This document shows positions 46,055 to 55,449 of a stretch of DNA of 60,444 bases, piece by piece. How positions within the stretch are numbered: position 1 is the stretch's first letter; every line of letters starts with the position of its first letter. Below the pieces are notes generated by a model that was not told the origin of the DNA, did no database searches, and was given only the letters and a program-made list of their open reading frames with translations. Source of the DNA: an uncultured bacterium (lineage in GTDB: Bacteria > CALINM01); NCBI GenBank assembly GCA_938045315.1, contig CALINM010000065.1, positions 1 to 60,444 of the forward strand, in the 5' to 3' direction. Both the position numbers and the translations under genes were made by a program.

Positions 46055-46082
46055 TTGGCACATAACGTTTTTATGTTATATT
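46055..46082 (+). promoter_or_regulatory. Sigma-70-type promoter for the TPR gene pair
   Basis: TTGGCA (46055-46060), 16 bases, then TATATT (46077-46082): five of six matches in each box. A start near 46090 leaves about 22 bases of leader with GAGAGG before ATG 46112. The GGCAC here is not a sigma-54 site, because the -12 GC is missing. Confidence 0.6.
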
Positions 46083-46111
46083 TTTACATTAATTTTTAGA
46101 GAGGTTAAAAA

Positions 46112-46711
46112 ATGAAAAAGGCTTATTTTGTAATATTAGCATTATTATTTTTTCTTCCAAAACTGACCTTTGCAGATGCAACACCAACCCAAGAAGCTTT
46201 AAAGGCATTAAAAGAATACAATGATACACTAAAAAAACCAGTTAAAGAAAAAACAATTTCAACTTTGACAAAACAAAAAATTAAAGAAACTCATGAGCAA
46301 TCTATAAAATCAACAGCCAAAGAACCTAGCGATATAGAGATGATAAAAGATAAAAAGGTTAAGCAACTTCAACCAAAAAGTGAAATAGAGAATTTAATTG
46401 AAGCAGGGAGATATTCAGAAGTAATTAAATTTTTGATACCTTTAATAAAAAAGGAACCTAATAATTTTGAATTACGTTATAAACTGGCATTAGCGTATTT
46501 TGAATACGGGCTAAACAATAAAGCTGTGGAAGAATTTAAAATGTCAAGTATATTTTCCCCTAAAAACCCGGATATACATTTTAGATGGGGTAAAATTTAT
46601 GTATTACAGGGAGACAAAAATAGCGCGATAGAAGAATATAGACAATTGAAAGATATAAATCCAGAAATGGCAAAAAATTTTTTTGAAATAAATTTCCCTG
46701 AGGGTAAATGA
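46112..46711 (+). CDS. Exported TPR-repeat protein
   Basis: The 199-residue product has a signal peptide (about 1-20, ending TFA) and a Lys-rich linker (to about 90). Then come two to three tetratricopeptide repeats (RYSEVIKFLIPLIKKEPNNFELRYKLALAYFEYG; ALAYFEYGLNNKAVEEFKMS; FRWGKIYVLQGDKNSAIEEY in separate stretches). Probably a periplasmic protein-protein scaffold; partner unknown. It overlaps the next gene by four bases (ATGA). Confidence 0.8.
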   Translation: MKKAYFVILALLFFLPKLTFADATPTQEALKALKEYNDTLKKPVKEKTISTLTKQKIKETHEQSIKSTAKEPSDIEMIKDKKVKQLQPKSEIENLIEAGRYSEVIKFLIPLIKKEPNNFELRYKLALAYFEYGLNNKAVEEFKMSSIFSPKNPDIHFRWGKIYVLQGDKNSAIEEYRQLKDINPEMAKNFFEINFPEGK

Positions 46712-47913
46712 CCTTAAAGAAATGTTTATTTTCAATTATTTTATTAGTTTTATTTAAATTAGGTTATGCAAAAGACCCTCTTAATGAGGGTTTTTTGTTA
46801 TTGGAAAAGGGCGAATACAATAAAGCATTTTCTGCATTATCAAGCATAAAAACCAAAACTCCTCAAGTTTTAACAGCAAAGGGGATATCAAAATATTTTT
46901 TGAAAGATTATAGGGGAAGCATTTTTTACCTTGAGGAAGCTCTTAAATTTGAATCGGAAAAGAAAAATTGGGTACCAAACTTTTTCGCAGGACTTTCAAG
47001 CTATGAATTAAAAAACCTATCAGAGGCTACATATTATTTTAGAAATGCTTACAATTTAAAACCATCTAAAGATACCTCTTTATGGTTAGGAAGGACCCTT
47101 TTTGAGCAAGGAGAATATTCAGAAGGGGAAAAAATTTTACTTGAAGCCCTCAAAGAAGATAAAAAAAATGAAGAAATTTATGAAATACTCTTAAACTTAT
47201 ATTACAAATTAGGAAACATTGAAAAAGTTAAAGAAACAATCTCTTTAGGAAGAAGGGAAAATCTCAATAACCCAATTTTTAAACTCTACGAAGCAAAAGT
47301 TTACATGAAAAAAGGAGATATGGAAAAAGTTAAAGAAATTATTGATACCATGCCTAAGGATAAATATGCAGAAGAGATTGAAAGTTTAATATCATCTTTG
47401 CCCGTTTTTGAAAAAAAAGGGAAATCAAAGGATTTTACAAAATTGATAAATAATAAAGTTGATTACAAAAAATCAATAATCTACTTAGTAGTAATTGGCA
47501 TTTTATCTTTATGGATAATAGGATTGTTTTACAGTAGCAGGAAAAAAGACTGGGATCAAAAGTTAAATTTTGCTTTAGAACTACTTAAGAAAAAAGACTA
47601 TAATGGCTGTGAAGAAATTATTAATTCTATCGGACAAACCAATTATGAAAAATTTAAGATACTGAAAATCAAACTATTAACACTTAAAGGTAATTTTCTT
47701 GAAGCCCTTGATTTATGTGAAGAGCTAAAGAGCATGAAAACTAAAGTAACTCTAAAAGCTTATATATATCTGATAAGCAATGATTTAACAAGTTTCAAAA
47801 AATTAATAGACTATATTGAATTAACTGATATGAAAAACATAGCTTTAGAGTTAAAAAAATTAGAATATCACGATACTAATACATTAAATGAATTTTTAAT
47901 CAATTTTGAATGA
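46708..47913 (+). CDS. TPR protein spanning the inner membrane
   Basis: The 401-residue product has an N-terminal signal or anchor (about 5-20), a periplasmic TPR region (about 23-225; ALEEALKF-like SIFYLEEALKF, ATYYFRNAYNLKPSKDTSLWLGR), a membrane span (about 257-275, IIYLVVIGILSLWIIGLFY) and a cytoplasmic TPR-like tail (FALELLKKKDYNGCEEIINS). If the first segment is cleaved or spans, TPR surfaces would lie on both sides of the membrane. Unknown function; forms an operon with the exported TPR protein before it. Confidence 0.78.
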   Translation: MTLKKCLFSIILLVLFKLGYAKDPLNEGFLLLEKGEYNKAFSALSSIKTKTPQVLTAKGISKYFLKDYRGSIFYLEEALKFESEKKNWVPNFFAGLSSYELKNLSEATYYFRNAYNLKPSKDTSLWLGRTLFEQGEYSEGEKILLEALKEDKKNEEIYEILLNLYYKLGNIEKVKETISLGRRENLNNPIFKLYEAKVYMKKGDMEKVKEIIDTMPKDKYAEEIESLISSLPVFEKKGKSKDFTKLINNKVDYKKSIIYLVVIGILSLWIIGLFYSSRKKDWDQKLNFALELLKKKDYNGCEEIINSIGQTNYEKFKILKIKLLTLKGNFLEALDLCEELKSMKTKVTLKAYIYLISNDLTSFKKLIDYIELTDMKNIALELKKLEYHDTNTLNEFLINFE

Positions 47914-47928
47914 CACTTATACTAAACA

Positions 47929-48411
47929 TTAATCCAATAAATATTTCAGTTTTTTATTGTTTGCACTAATAACGAACTCTCTTATATTCTCGGAAATTAT
48001 ATTTATTGTAACCCATAATACATTATCTGAAATTAAATACTCTCTAATTTTCTCGGCCCATTCAATTACAATTACACTGTCACTGTTAAGATAATCATAC
48101 CAGCCTATATCTTCAATCTCACTAAAATCAGATAACCTGTATAAATCGAAATGAAATAAAGGTAATCTACCTGAAGTATAAGACTGGCAAATTAAAAATG
48201 TTGGGCTATTAATAACTCTATCTTCTATATTAAGCCCCTTCCCTATACCTTTAACAAAACATGTTTTTCCAGCCCCCAAATCACCACATAGGGCAACTAT
48301 CTCCCCACCTTTACAATTCTTTCCTATCCTGTACCCCAGCTCTATAGTTTCTTTATCACATGAAGTTTTTATGGTTATAAGGGTGACTAATTCTTCACTT
48401 TTTACTTTCAT
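47929..48411 (-). CDS. tsaE: tRNA threonylcarbamoyladenosine synthesis ATPase TsaE
   Basis: The 160-residue protein has the Walker A CGDLGAGKTCFVKGIGKG, SPTFLI and HFDLYRL, the TsaE signature. It drives the TsaBD complex that puts t6A on tRNA for ANN codons. It overlaps the CBS-domain gene by 17 bases and ends the 12-gene minus cluster. Confidence 0.94.
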   Translation of the reverse strand: MKVKSEELVTLITIKTSCDKETIELGYRIGKNCKGGEIVALCGDLGAGKTCFVKGIGKGLNIEDRVINSPTFLICQSYTSGRLPLFHFDLYRLSDFSEIEDIGWYDYLNSDSVIVIEWAEKIREYLISDNVLWVTINIISENIREFVISANNKKLKYLLD

Positions 48412-48862
48412 ATTCTCTTATTAATGCCTTGAGTAAACTTTCTTTTGTTACAACGCCTACAGGAATATCATTTTCCAAAACAGGAAGATGGTGTACTTTT
48501 TTTTCTACCATAAGAGTAGCAGCGTCATTAACCAATGTGTCTGGTTTAACTGTAATTAAATCTTCAGAAGTCATTATTTCAGCTACTTTAGATGCAGAGA
48601 TTTTTCTTACTTCTTCATCTAATCTAGATAAATTTTCAAGAATTATAAATGAATCCATAAAAGTAAAAAAAGTGGGTATATGAATATTTTTTTCTTGAAA
48701 GATTAAATCCGTTTCTGTAACAATCCCCCTCAGTTTGCCTTCATCGTCAGTAATTAATGCGTAGTCTTTACCTTTTTCAAGAAATATCTTAGCAATTTCA
48801 GATACATTAAGTTCCGGCGAAACTGTTAAAAAATCTCTCTCCATAAAATCTTTAACAACCAT
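48395..48862 (-). CDS. Protein with two CBS domains
   Basis: The 155-residue product is a stand-alone CBS pair: VKDFMERDFLTVSPELNVSEIAKI with GIVTETDLI, then VAEIMTSEDLITVKPDTLVNDAATLM with LPVLENDIPVGVVTKESLLKAL. Such pairs bind adenine nucleotides and regulate a partner. Overlap with both nnr (11 bases) and tsaE suggests tight co-expression. Which protein it regulates is not shown. Confidence 0.88.
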   Translation of the reverse strand: MVVKDFMERDFLTVSPELNVSEIAKIFLEKGKDYALITDDEGKLRGIVTETDLIFQEKNIHIPTFFTFMDSFIILENLSRLDEEVRKISASKVAEIMTSEDLITVKPDTLVNDAATLMVEKKVHHLPVLENDIPVGVVTKESLLKALIREYESKK

Positions 48863-50387
48863 CTGAAACCTCCCATTTTTTTAGTACCAAAGGCAAGGAT
48901 TTTATAATATCTGTAGCATTAAGTCCATACTCTCCCACTTCATCTTTTGCCAGATCTCCAGCCATACCATGAAGCAGTAAGGAGAGCCTTATTGCTTCGC
49001 CAATTTTGTACCTTTGAGAAATAAAAGATCCAATTATACCTGAAAGTACATCCCCAGTGCCAGCTGTTGCCATCCCGGGGTTACCATATGTGGAAAAGTA
49101 AACATTTCCTGAGGGATCAGCATATATGGTTGTTGCGCCTTTAAGCACAACATGGCAGTTATACTCTCCGGCAAACTTAAGTACATAGTCTACCGGTTTA
49201 TTTAAAATAGATGAAATATTTTCCCCTACTAATCTTGCCATTTCTCCTGGATGGGGAGTTAGTACCACTGGATATTTTAGGTTTTTTAAAATATCTCTAT
49301 TAACAGAAAGACAATTTATGCCATCGGCATCAATTACGACAGGACAATTTACAGTCCTTAACAATTTTTGAAAAAAATTTACTGTCCTTTCATTCTGCCC
49401 CATGCCAGGTCCTAAAACTATGCATTCTTTATCTAGTAGGATTCCTTCTATCTCATCGAAATATTCAACATCAAGAATATCAGTGCTTCCCTTTAACGGA
49501 TAGGTCATAACTTCTAAAGAAAGGGTTTCTAAAATATTATTCAATTCCTCTGGACATACGATTGTTACCAGACCAGCTCCTGCTCTCAAACCAGCCTTTG
49601 CTGCCATAGCTACAGCACCTGTTTTACCTCTTGAACCACCAATAACAACCATATGACCATATATACCCTTATGAGTATTAGGGCTTCTTTTTTTCAAAAT
49701 ACGGATTTCTTCATTATCAATAAGAAAATAATTGGTTTCAAGGGAACACGACAAGGAAATATCAACAACCTCTATATTTCCACAATACTCTCTTCCAGGA
49801 AACAATATATGCCCAAGTTTCAAATATCCTAATGCTACTGTAAAATTTGATTTAACAGCACAACCCATAATTTCACCCGTATCAGAATTAATGCCTGATG
49901 GGATATCTATACTTACAGTAAATTTTCCCGATTTGTTAATTTTCTCTATATATTCTCTATAAACACCTTCTACTCCTCTTGTAAGACCTGTTCCAAAAAT
50001 AGCATCTATTAAAATTTCAGAAGAATTGAATAGAGCATTTATTTTTTCCTCCCTTTCAGAGGTTAAAACAATTTGAATACCCATATTCTTTAAGATATTA
50101 AAATTTATTTCCGTCTCTATTGAAAATTTTTTATCATCATCAATTAAAACCATATTTACAACAGCCCCAGAATTTTTTAGATGCCTTACAACTGCCATCC
50201 CATCACCGCCATTATTACCCCTGCCGCAAATAACAAGAATTTTTTTATTTTTTACATCCTTTAGCTTCTTTAAACAATTCACAACTCCAATAGACGCATT
50301 CTCCATCAATATTAAGGGTGAAATACCAAGACTACCCGCTTTTAGCTCTAATTCTCTCATCATTTTAGTATTATAAATTTTTTTCAT
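48852..50387 (-). CDS. nnr: Bifunctional NAD(P)HX epimerase / ADP-dependent NAD(P)HX dehydratase
   Basis: Repairs hydrated NADH/NADPH. The 511-residue protein has a YjeF_N epimerase domain (ILVICGRGNNGGDGMAVVRHL, IDAIFGTGL, SIDIPSGINSDTGEIMG) and a C-terminal ribokinase-like dehydratase domain (HKGIYGHMVVIGGSRGKTGAVAMAAKA in part, VLTPHPGEMARL, NPGMATAGTGDVLSGII). Full length for the fusion. It overlaps acpS by four bases. Confidence 0.95.
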   Translation of the reverse strand: MKKIYNTKMMRELELKAGSLGISPLILMENASIGVVNCLKKLKDVKNKKILVICGRGNNGGDGMAVVRHLKNSGAVVNMVLIDDDKKFSIETEINFNILKNMGIQIVLTSEREEKINALFNSSEILIDAIFGTGLTRGVEGVYREYIEKINKSGKFTVSIDIPSGINSDTGEIMGCAVKSNFTVALGYLKLGHILFPGREYCGNIEVVDISLSCSLETNYFLIDNEEIRILKKRSPNTHKGIYGHMVVIGGSRGKTGAVAMAAKAGLRAGAGLVTIVCPEELNNILETLSLEVMTYPLKGSTDILDVEYFDEIEGILLDKECIVLGPGMGQNERTVNFFQKLLRTVNCPVVIDADGINCLSVNRDILKNLKYPVVLTPHPGEMARLVGENISSILNKPVDYVLKFAGEYNCHVVLKGATTIYADPSGNVYFSTYGNPGMATAGTGDVLSGIIGSFISQRYKIGEAIRLSLLLHGMAGDLAKDEVGEYGLNATDIIKSLPLVLKKWEVSDGC

Positions 50388-50746
50388 AGCCTCTCCAAAA
50401 TTGTCATGGCAACAGCATATTCTCCATCATGGGAAATCGATACATGTACATTAAAATTATCCAGGTTAAAGTTTTTAATAATTTTATGGGATAGAACAAT
50501 ATAGGGTTTGCCAGAATTATTATTTAATACAATTATATCTTTGAAAAAAACTTTTTTAGAAAACCCAGTTCCTAAAGCTTTTACAAAAGCCTCTTTAACA
50601 GCAAATTTACCACTTATTTCATAAACATTTTTCTTTATAATCTCTTCTTCTGTAAAAATTTTTCTCAAAAATCTATCTCCATATTTATCTAAAACTGACT
50701 TTATTCTATTAATTTTAACTAAATCAATCCCTATCCCTACTATCAT
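50384..50746 (-). CDS. acpS: Holo-[acyl-carrier-protein] synthase
   Basis: The 120-residue enzyme transfers phosphopantetheine to acyl carrier protein. Motifs: GIGIDLVKINRI, FAVKEAFVKALGTGFSK and VSISHDGEYAVAMT. Overlaps nnr (4 bases) and pdxJ (1 base); pdxJ-acpS adjacency is common. Confidence 0.94.
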   Translation of the reverse strand: MIVGIGIDLVKINRIKSVLDKYGDRFLRKIFTEEEIIKKNVYEISGKFAVKEAFVKALGTGFSKKVFFKDIIVLNNNSGKPYIVLSHKIIKNFNLDNFNVHVSISHDGEYAVAMTILERL

Positions 50747-51480
50747 CAGCTACCCATCTTACTTGCTGTAAGAATTAAATGTTTCATCTCTCTTACCGCC
50801 TCTTTAATCCCCACATAAATACTCCTGCTAATTATACTATGCCCGATATTTAACTCATATAGCCCTGGAATCCCAGCAATTTTTTGTACATTTTCGTAAC
50901 TAAGCCCATGACCAGCGCTTGTTTTAAGCTTTCTATCCAAAGAAAAAAGCACGCATTTCTTTATTTTTAAAAATTCCTGTTCTCTTTCTTTATCTTTACT
51001 TGCGTCTGCATACTTACCCGTGTGAATTTCGATACCATCCACTGCTAACTTGTAACAATTTTCAATCTGCTTCTCATCGGGGTCAACAAAAATAAATACT
51101 TCTATCCCACCCTCTTTTAATCTTAAACAAGTTTTTTTCAAAACATTGAAATGTTTTACAACATCAAGTCCCCCTTCAGTTGTTAGTTCTTCCCTTTTTT
51201 CCGGCACCAAAGTGACCATATGGGGTTTTACATCAAGTGCTATTTCCACCATCTCTTTTGTCGCTGCCATTTCTAAGTTAAGCCTTGTTTTAATAATATC
51301 TTTTAAAATTCTTAAATCCCTTTCCTTAATGTGCCTTCTATCCTCTCTCAAATGAACTGTTATACCATCTGCACCACCTAACTCTGCAAGCACTGCAGCA
51401 TAAACAGGATCAGGATAAACTGTTTTTCTTGCCTCTCTTAAAGTCGCCACATGATCAATATTTACACCCAGCTTTACCAT
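50746..51480 (-). CDS. pdxJ: Pyridoxine 5'-phosphate synthase
   Basis: TIM-barrel enzyme of the DXP-dependent vitamin B6 route. The 244-residue protein has [62 protein letters not shown] and [11 protein letters not shown]. It uses DXP made by Dxs, encoded elsewhere in this window. Thirteen bases separate it from glmM. Confidence 0.95.
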   Translation of the reverse strand: MVKLGVNIDHVATLREARKTVYPDPVYAAVLAELGGADGITVHLREDRRHIKERDLRILKDIIKTRLNLEMAATKEMVEIALDVKPHMVTLVPEKREELTTEGGLDVVKHFNVLKKTCLRLKEGGIEVFIFVDPDEKQIENCYKLAVDGIEIHTGKYADASKDKEREQEFLKIKKCVLFSLDRKLKTSAGHGLSYENVQKIAGIPGLYELNIGHSIISRSIYVGIKEAVREMKHLILTASKMGS

Positions 51481-51493
51481 TTAGATCTCCTTT

Positions 51494-52846
51494 TTATAAA
51501 TTTCTCAAAATTGCTTCCTTTAAAATATCATTCCACTTCCACATCACTTTTTCATCTTTACATTCCACCATAATCCTGATTTTAGGTTCTGTTCCGGAAT
51601 ACCTGATATTCAATCTCCCTTTATTTTTCCTTAAATCATCTTCTGCCTGCTCAATAATTTTCTTTATTTCCGCTATACTCGTAAAATCTTTTTTCTCTTT
51701 AACAGTTAGGGATGATATAATTTGTGGATATGGATCTATAATATTAGATAACTGAGAAAGTGGTTTATCCTCAAGTATTAGGGCATGCAAAACTTGCAGC
51801 GCAGCAATTACTCCATCACCGGTTGTTGTATAATCAAGAGCGATAATATGTCCAGACTGCTCACCACCTAAATTAAGCTCTTCTTTTAAGAGAGCATCAA
51901 CCACATTTCTATCACCTACAGGTACTTTAATCACTTTACCACCCAGATCTTCCATGAATTCATCCAGTGCCATATTACTCATCACTGTGGCAACTAATGT
52001 TTTTTTCTTCAATCGGTCTAACTTTAACATATGCCTTGCTAATATAGCTAAAATCTTGTCACCATTTAATATATTCCCCTTTTCATCACTGAAAATTACC
52101 CTATCTCCATCGCCATCAAGGGCAATACCTAAATCAGCACCACTCTCAAGAACATGTTTTGACAGATGTTCTGGATAAAGGGCACCACAGCCTTCATTTA
52201 TATTCTCACCATCTGGATTAACCCCTACCGCTATTACCCTGGCACCTAACTCTTCAAAAACCTTAGGAGCTATTTTATAAAAAGCACCATTTGCACAATC
52301 AACTACTATTTTTATACCTTCAAGTGTATACTCCTTTGGGAAAGTTGTTTTCAAATAGCTTATATACCTACCTGCAGCATCATCAATTCTATGGGCTTTC
52401 CCAATATCTTTATACAAAGGTCTTAAATTTGCTATTTCATCACCTAAACAAAGCTGCTCAATCCTCTCTTCTAATTCATCTGACAGTTTAAAACCATCAC
52501 GAGAAAAAATTTTTATACCGTTATCATAGTATGGGTTATGTGATGCAGAAATTACAACACCTGCATCAGCCCTAATACTTTGAGTTAAAAACGCAATTCC
52601 AGGGGTAGGTATTGGACCCACAAGAACACAATCAGCCCCCATAGAACAAATACCAGAGGCAAGGGCCGTTTCAAGCATGTAACCTGAAAGCCTTGTATCT
52701 TTTCCTATAAGGATTTTATGTCTCGCATTGTCACGATTTCTAAATATATAGGCACAGGCCCTACCTACTTTAAAAGCTATTTCTGGAAGCATAGGATATT
52801 CATTCGCCAGGCCCCTAATACCATCGGTACCAAAAAGCTTTCCCAT
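51494..52846 (-). CDS. glmM: Phosphoglucosamine mutase
   Basis: Converts glucosamine 6-phosphate to the 1-phosphate for cell wall synthesis. The 450-residue protein has GTDGIRGLANE, the phospho-Ser loop SASHNPYYDNGIK (Ser about 102), the metal site DGDGDRVIF, GGEQSGH, and the phosphate site RYSGTEPKIRIM. It sits after cdaA-cdaR; cdaA-cdaR-glmM is a known gene order, and GlmM binds and restrains CdaA in Gram-positives. Confidence 0.96.
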   Translation of the reverse strand: MGKLFGTDGIRGLANEYPMLPEIAFKVGRACAYIFRNRDNARHKILIGKDTRLSGYMLETALASGICSMGADCVLVGPIPTPGIAFLTQSIRADAGVVISASHNPYYDNGIKIFSRDGFKLSDELEERIEQLCLGDEIANLRPLYKDIGKAHRIDDAAGRYISYLKTTFPKEYTLEGIKIVVDCANGAFYKIAPKVFEELGARVIAVGVNPDGENINEGCGALYPEHLSKHVLESGADLGIALDGDGDRVIFSDEKGNILNGDKILAILARHMLKLDRLKKKTLVATVMSNMALDEFMEDLGGKVIKVPVGDRNVVDALLKEELNLGGEQSGHIIALDYTTTGDGVIAALQVLHALILEDKPLSQLSNIIDPYPQIISSLTVKEKKDFTSIAEIKKIIEQAEDDLRKNKGRLNIRYSGTEPKIRIMVECKDEKVMWKWNDILKEAILRNL

Positions 52847-52856
52847 AAATCCTCCT

Positions 52857-53456
52857 CTAATTCATAAAAATAACATTAACAGTTTCAGGTTTTAAAATAA
52901 CTTTTTCACTGGGGGGTGATAATTTTATATCTAATTTAACGTTTTTTTCAATACTGGTTATTTCTTCAGTCTCAACATTATAAATGTTCTCTATAATATG
53001 CTTTGGGCCCTTAATTACAACATATTCGGGCATTACTTTTATTTTCCTATTACCTGAATATCTTGGAACAACTCGAACCTTTTTTTCAACTATAGGGGAT
53101 AATCGTATTGTAATCTTTTCTGGTTGAATCTTTAATATCTGAAAACTTGATGGTAAATTAAACATTGTCTGGCTAATTTCATAAGTAATACGTCCCGGTT
53201 TCTGCATTTTCAAAGAAATTTCAAATTTGTTGTGATTTTTAAGAATGTTGTTTAATAAATGTTTTGGCCCTTTAACCCAAACCATTATTTCAGGGGTATT
53301 AACTTCTTCGATGTATAAACCTTCGGGCAGATTCGTAAATAATATATTATACCTGAGAGCAGTTTCGATTACACCTTTACCCTGTACATAAAACCATATG
53401 GATATAGAAAATATAACGGCTACTATCTTTAATCCCCAATTCTCAAAAATTTTCAT
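52857..53456 (-). CDS. cdaR: YbbR-domain protein CdaR
   Basis: The 199-residue protein has one N-terminal membrane span (about 8-24) and two YbbR-like repeats (EVNTPEIMVWVKGPKHLLNNI; MPEYVVIKGPKHIIENI, each part). It overlaps cdaA by four bases; CdaR modulates CdaA across the membrane in studied systems. Confidence 0.9.
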   Translation of the reverse strand: MKIFENWGLKIVAVIFSISIWFYVQGKGVIETALRYNILFTNLPEGLYIEEVNTPEIMVWVKGPKHLLNNILKNHNKFEISLKMQKPGRITYEISQTMFNLPSSFQILKIQPEKITIRLSPIVEKKVRVVPRYSGNRKIKVMPEYVVIKGPKHIIENIYNVETEEITSIEKNVKLDIKLSPPSEKVILKPETVNVIFMN

Positions 53457-54226
53457 TTTTTAGTAGACTTTTTTACTCCAAAAAGTAGTTTATGTAACAA
53501 TCTTTCTAAAATCTCTTCACTAACTTTAGTAGTTATTTTTCCATCAACTGCTACTGAGAAATCTCCTGTTTCTTCTGACACTATGAGGGATACTGCATCA
53601 GTTTCTTCAGTAACCCCAATAGCAGCCCTGTGGCGGGTTCCCAGATTTTTTGAAAGATTTGATTGCCTTGTAAGAGGTAGAAAGCATCCTGCAGCTTTAA
53701 GAATACCATCTTTGATAATCACAGCTCCATCATGAAGAGGGGTTGCGGGATGAAATATAGAAAGTAAAAGTTCCTTTGAGACCTTTGCATTTAATATAGT
53801 TGCATCTTCCATGTATTCACTTAAATCATCATCCCTCTGAAAAACAATTAAAGCGCCTATCTTATTAATTTGCATTGTTTTGACAGCCCTAAAAATCTCA
53901 TCTAAATACTCTGTACTTTTTGGTGTTTTCACATTCTTCATCATTGCACCTCTACCAACCAAAACAAGGGCTCTTCTTATTTCGGGGTTAAAAATAATTA
54001 CAAGCATTATTAAGAGGGAGGAAATAAAATTATTTAAAATCCAGTTTATGGTTAATATTTGATAATAATCAGTTAAAAAATAAGTAATAAATATTACAGC
54101 ACAACCTAAAAGAATTTTAAACGTTCTCGTACCTCTTAAAAATAGAAGTACTTTGTAGGTGATATAACTCATCACCCCAATATCCAAGATATCTTGCCAG
54201 CGTATTGTATATAAAATTTGCTTCAT
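53453..54226 (-). CDS. cdaA: Diadenylate cyclase CdaA
   Basis: Makes cyclic di-AMP from two ATP. The 257-residue protein has about three N-terminal spans (to about 80) and a DAC domain with the catalytic DGA (166-168, HDGAVIIKDG) and GTRHR (196-200). c-di-AMP signalling for osmotic and wall control is therefore expected. It is followed by cdaR and glmM. Confidence 0.95.
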   Translation of the reverse strand: MKQILYTIRWQDILDIGVMSYITYKVLLFLRGTRTFKILLGCAVIFITYFLTDYYQILTINWILNNFISSLLIMLVIIFNPEIRRALVLVGRGAMMKNVKTPKSTEYLDEIFRAVKTMQINKIGALIVFQRDDDLSEYMEDATILNAKVSKELLLSIFHPATPLHDGAVIIKDGILKAAGCFLPLTRQSNLSKNLGTRHRAAIGVTEETDAVSLIVSEETGDFSVAVDGKITTKVSEEILERLLHKLLFGVKKSTKK

Positions 54227-54231
54227 CCCTT

Positions 54232-55449
54232 TTAAAAAATATCAGCATTTTTTATTGCATCCGCAACCTTAACGGCATCTTTCATTCTCTTAACTTCATG
54301 AACGCGAACTATATGGGCACCATTTATTATTGCAATACCAACACTAACCATAGTTTCATCATCTCTATGGTATGCTTCTTTACCAGTAATTTTACCCAGA
54401 AAAGATTTCCTTGAGGTACCAATAAGTATTGGTAAACCAAATATGGAAAACTCTCTAAGTTTTTTTAAGATAAATAAATTATGCTCAAACTTTTTACCAA
54501 AACCAATACCGGGATCGATGACAATTCTATCTTTTTCTATTCCTGCTTCTTTTGCTCTACCTATGGAGTTATTAAGACTTTCTATTAATTCCCCCATAAA
54601 ATCTTCATATTCCGTATTTTTTTGCATATCCTGAGGCTTACCTCTCGTATGCATTATAATAAGCCCCGCTTTATTATCAGCTACTACTTTACTCATATTT
54701 TCATCAAAATTTAAACCACTAATATCATTAATAATATCAGCACCAGCTTCTAACGCCCTTTTAGCAGTTTCACTTTTATACGTATCAACAGAAACCAATA
54801 TATCCTTATTATGATTTTTTATCATTTCTATAACTGGCACAACCCTTGATATTTCCTCTTCTACATCCACAGGTTCAGCAAAAGGTCTTGTTGACTCACC
54901 ACCTATATCTATTATATCAGCACCATTTTCATATAAATCTATAGCATGCTTAAAAGCTTTTTGTTTATCAATGTATAACCCCCCATCAGAAAATGAATCA
55001 GGAGTTACATTGAGCACACCCATTATTAGAGTTTTTTGCCCTAATTCAATTTCCTTATCCTTCACCTTCCACAAAAATTTATCTTTGCTAATATTACTTA
55101 GAATCTCTCTGATTTCTTCTGATAACTTCTTCATCGAAAAGGGTTGACGTAGCAACCTTCTACATAACTCATAATATTGTTTTAATGTTCCCATAATAAG
55201 CACATCCGTTCTTTCCACCCCACCTACAAGCACTGCTCTATCAACAGCAGCATCACCACCTATAGCAAGCATTTCTTGTTTTAAGATATGTGCCTGTGGT
55301 AACTTAAGGTTATAAACCTTAAGATTTATAGTCATAGTCTTTCTAAACATTGATGCAACACCACCCTGATCAGAACCAATTCTTTCTATTTGTAATCGTG
55401 CTTCCTTCTCGCTACTAATATCAATTTTTCTTATTTTAAACAACTGCAT
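54232..55449 (-). CDS. folP: Dihydropteroate synthase with an N-terminal extension
   Basis: Joins p-aminobenzoate to dihydropterin diphosphate in folate synthesis. The 405-residue protein has about 130 extra N-terminal residues ([24 protein letters not shown] in part). The TIM barrel follows: [64 protein letters not shown]. The extension is a known variant of unclear function in several anaerobes. Overlaps ftsH by 14 bases. Confidence 0.93.
   Translation of the reverse strand: MQLFKIRKIDISSEKEARLQIERIGSDQGGVASMFRKTMTINLKVYNLKLPQAHILKQEMLAIGGDAAVDRAVLVGGVERTDVLIMGTLKQYYELCRRLLRQPFSMKKLSEEIREILSNISKDKFLWKVKDKEIELGQKTLIMGVLNVTPDSFSDGGLYIDKQKAFKHAIDLYENGADIIDIGGESTRPFAEPVDVEEEISRVVPVIEMIKNHNKDILVSVDTYKSETAKRALEAGADIINDISGLNFDENMSKVVADNKAGLIIMHTRGKPQDMQKNTEYEDFMGELIESLNNSIGRAKEAGIEKDRIVIDPGIGFGKKFEHNLFILKKLREFSIFGLPILIGTSRKSFLGKITGKEAYHRDDETMVSVGIAIINGAHIVRVHEVKRMKDAVKVADAIKNADIF

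Noticed and set aside
46055-46082. Second sigma-54 promoter (TTTGGCACATAACG) before the TPR genes
   Set aside because: Ten bases after GG there is TT instead of GC, so the invariant -12 element is absent; it fits sigma-70 better.
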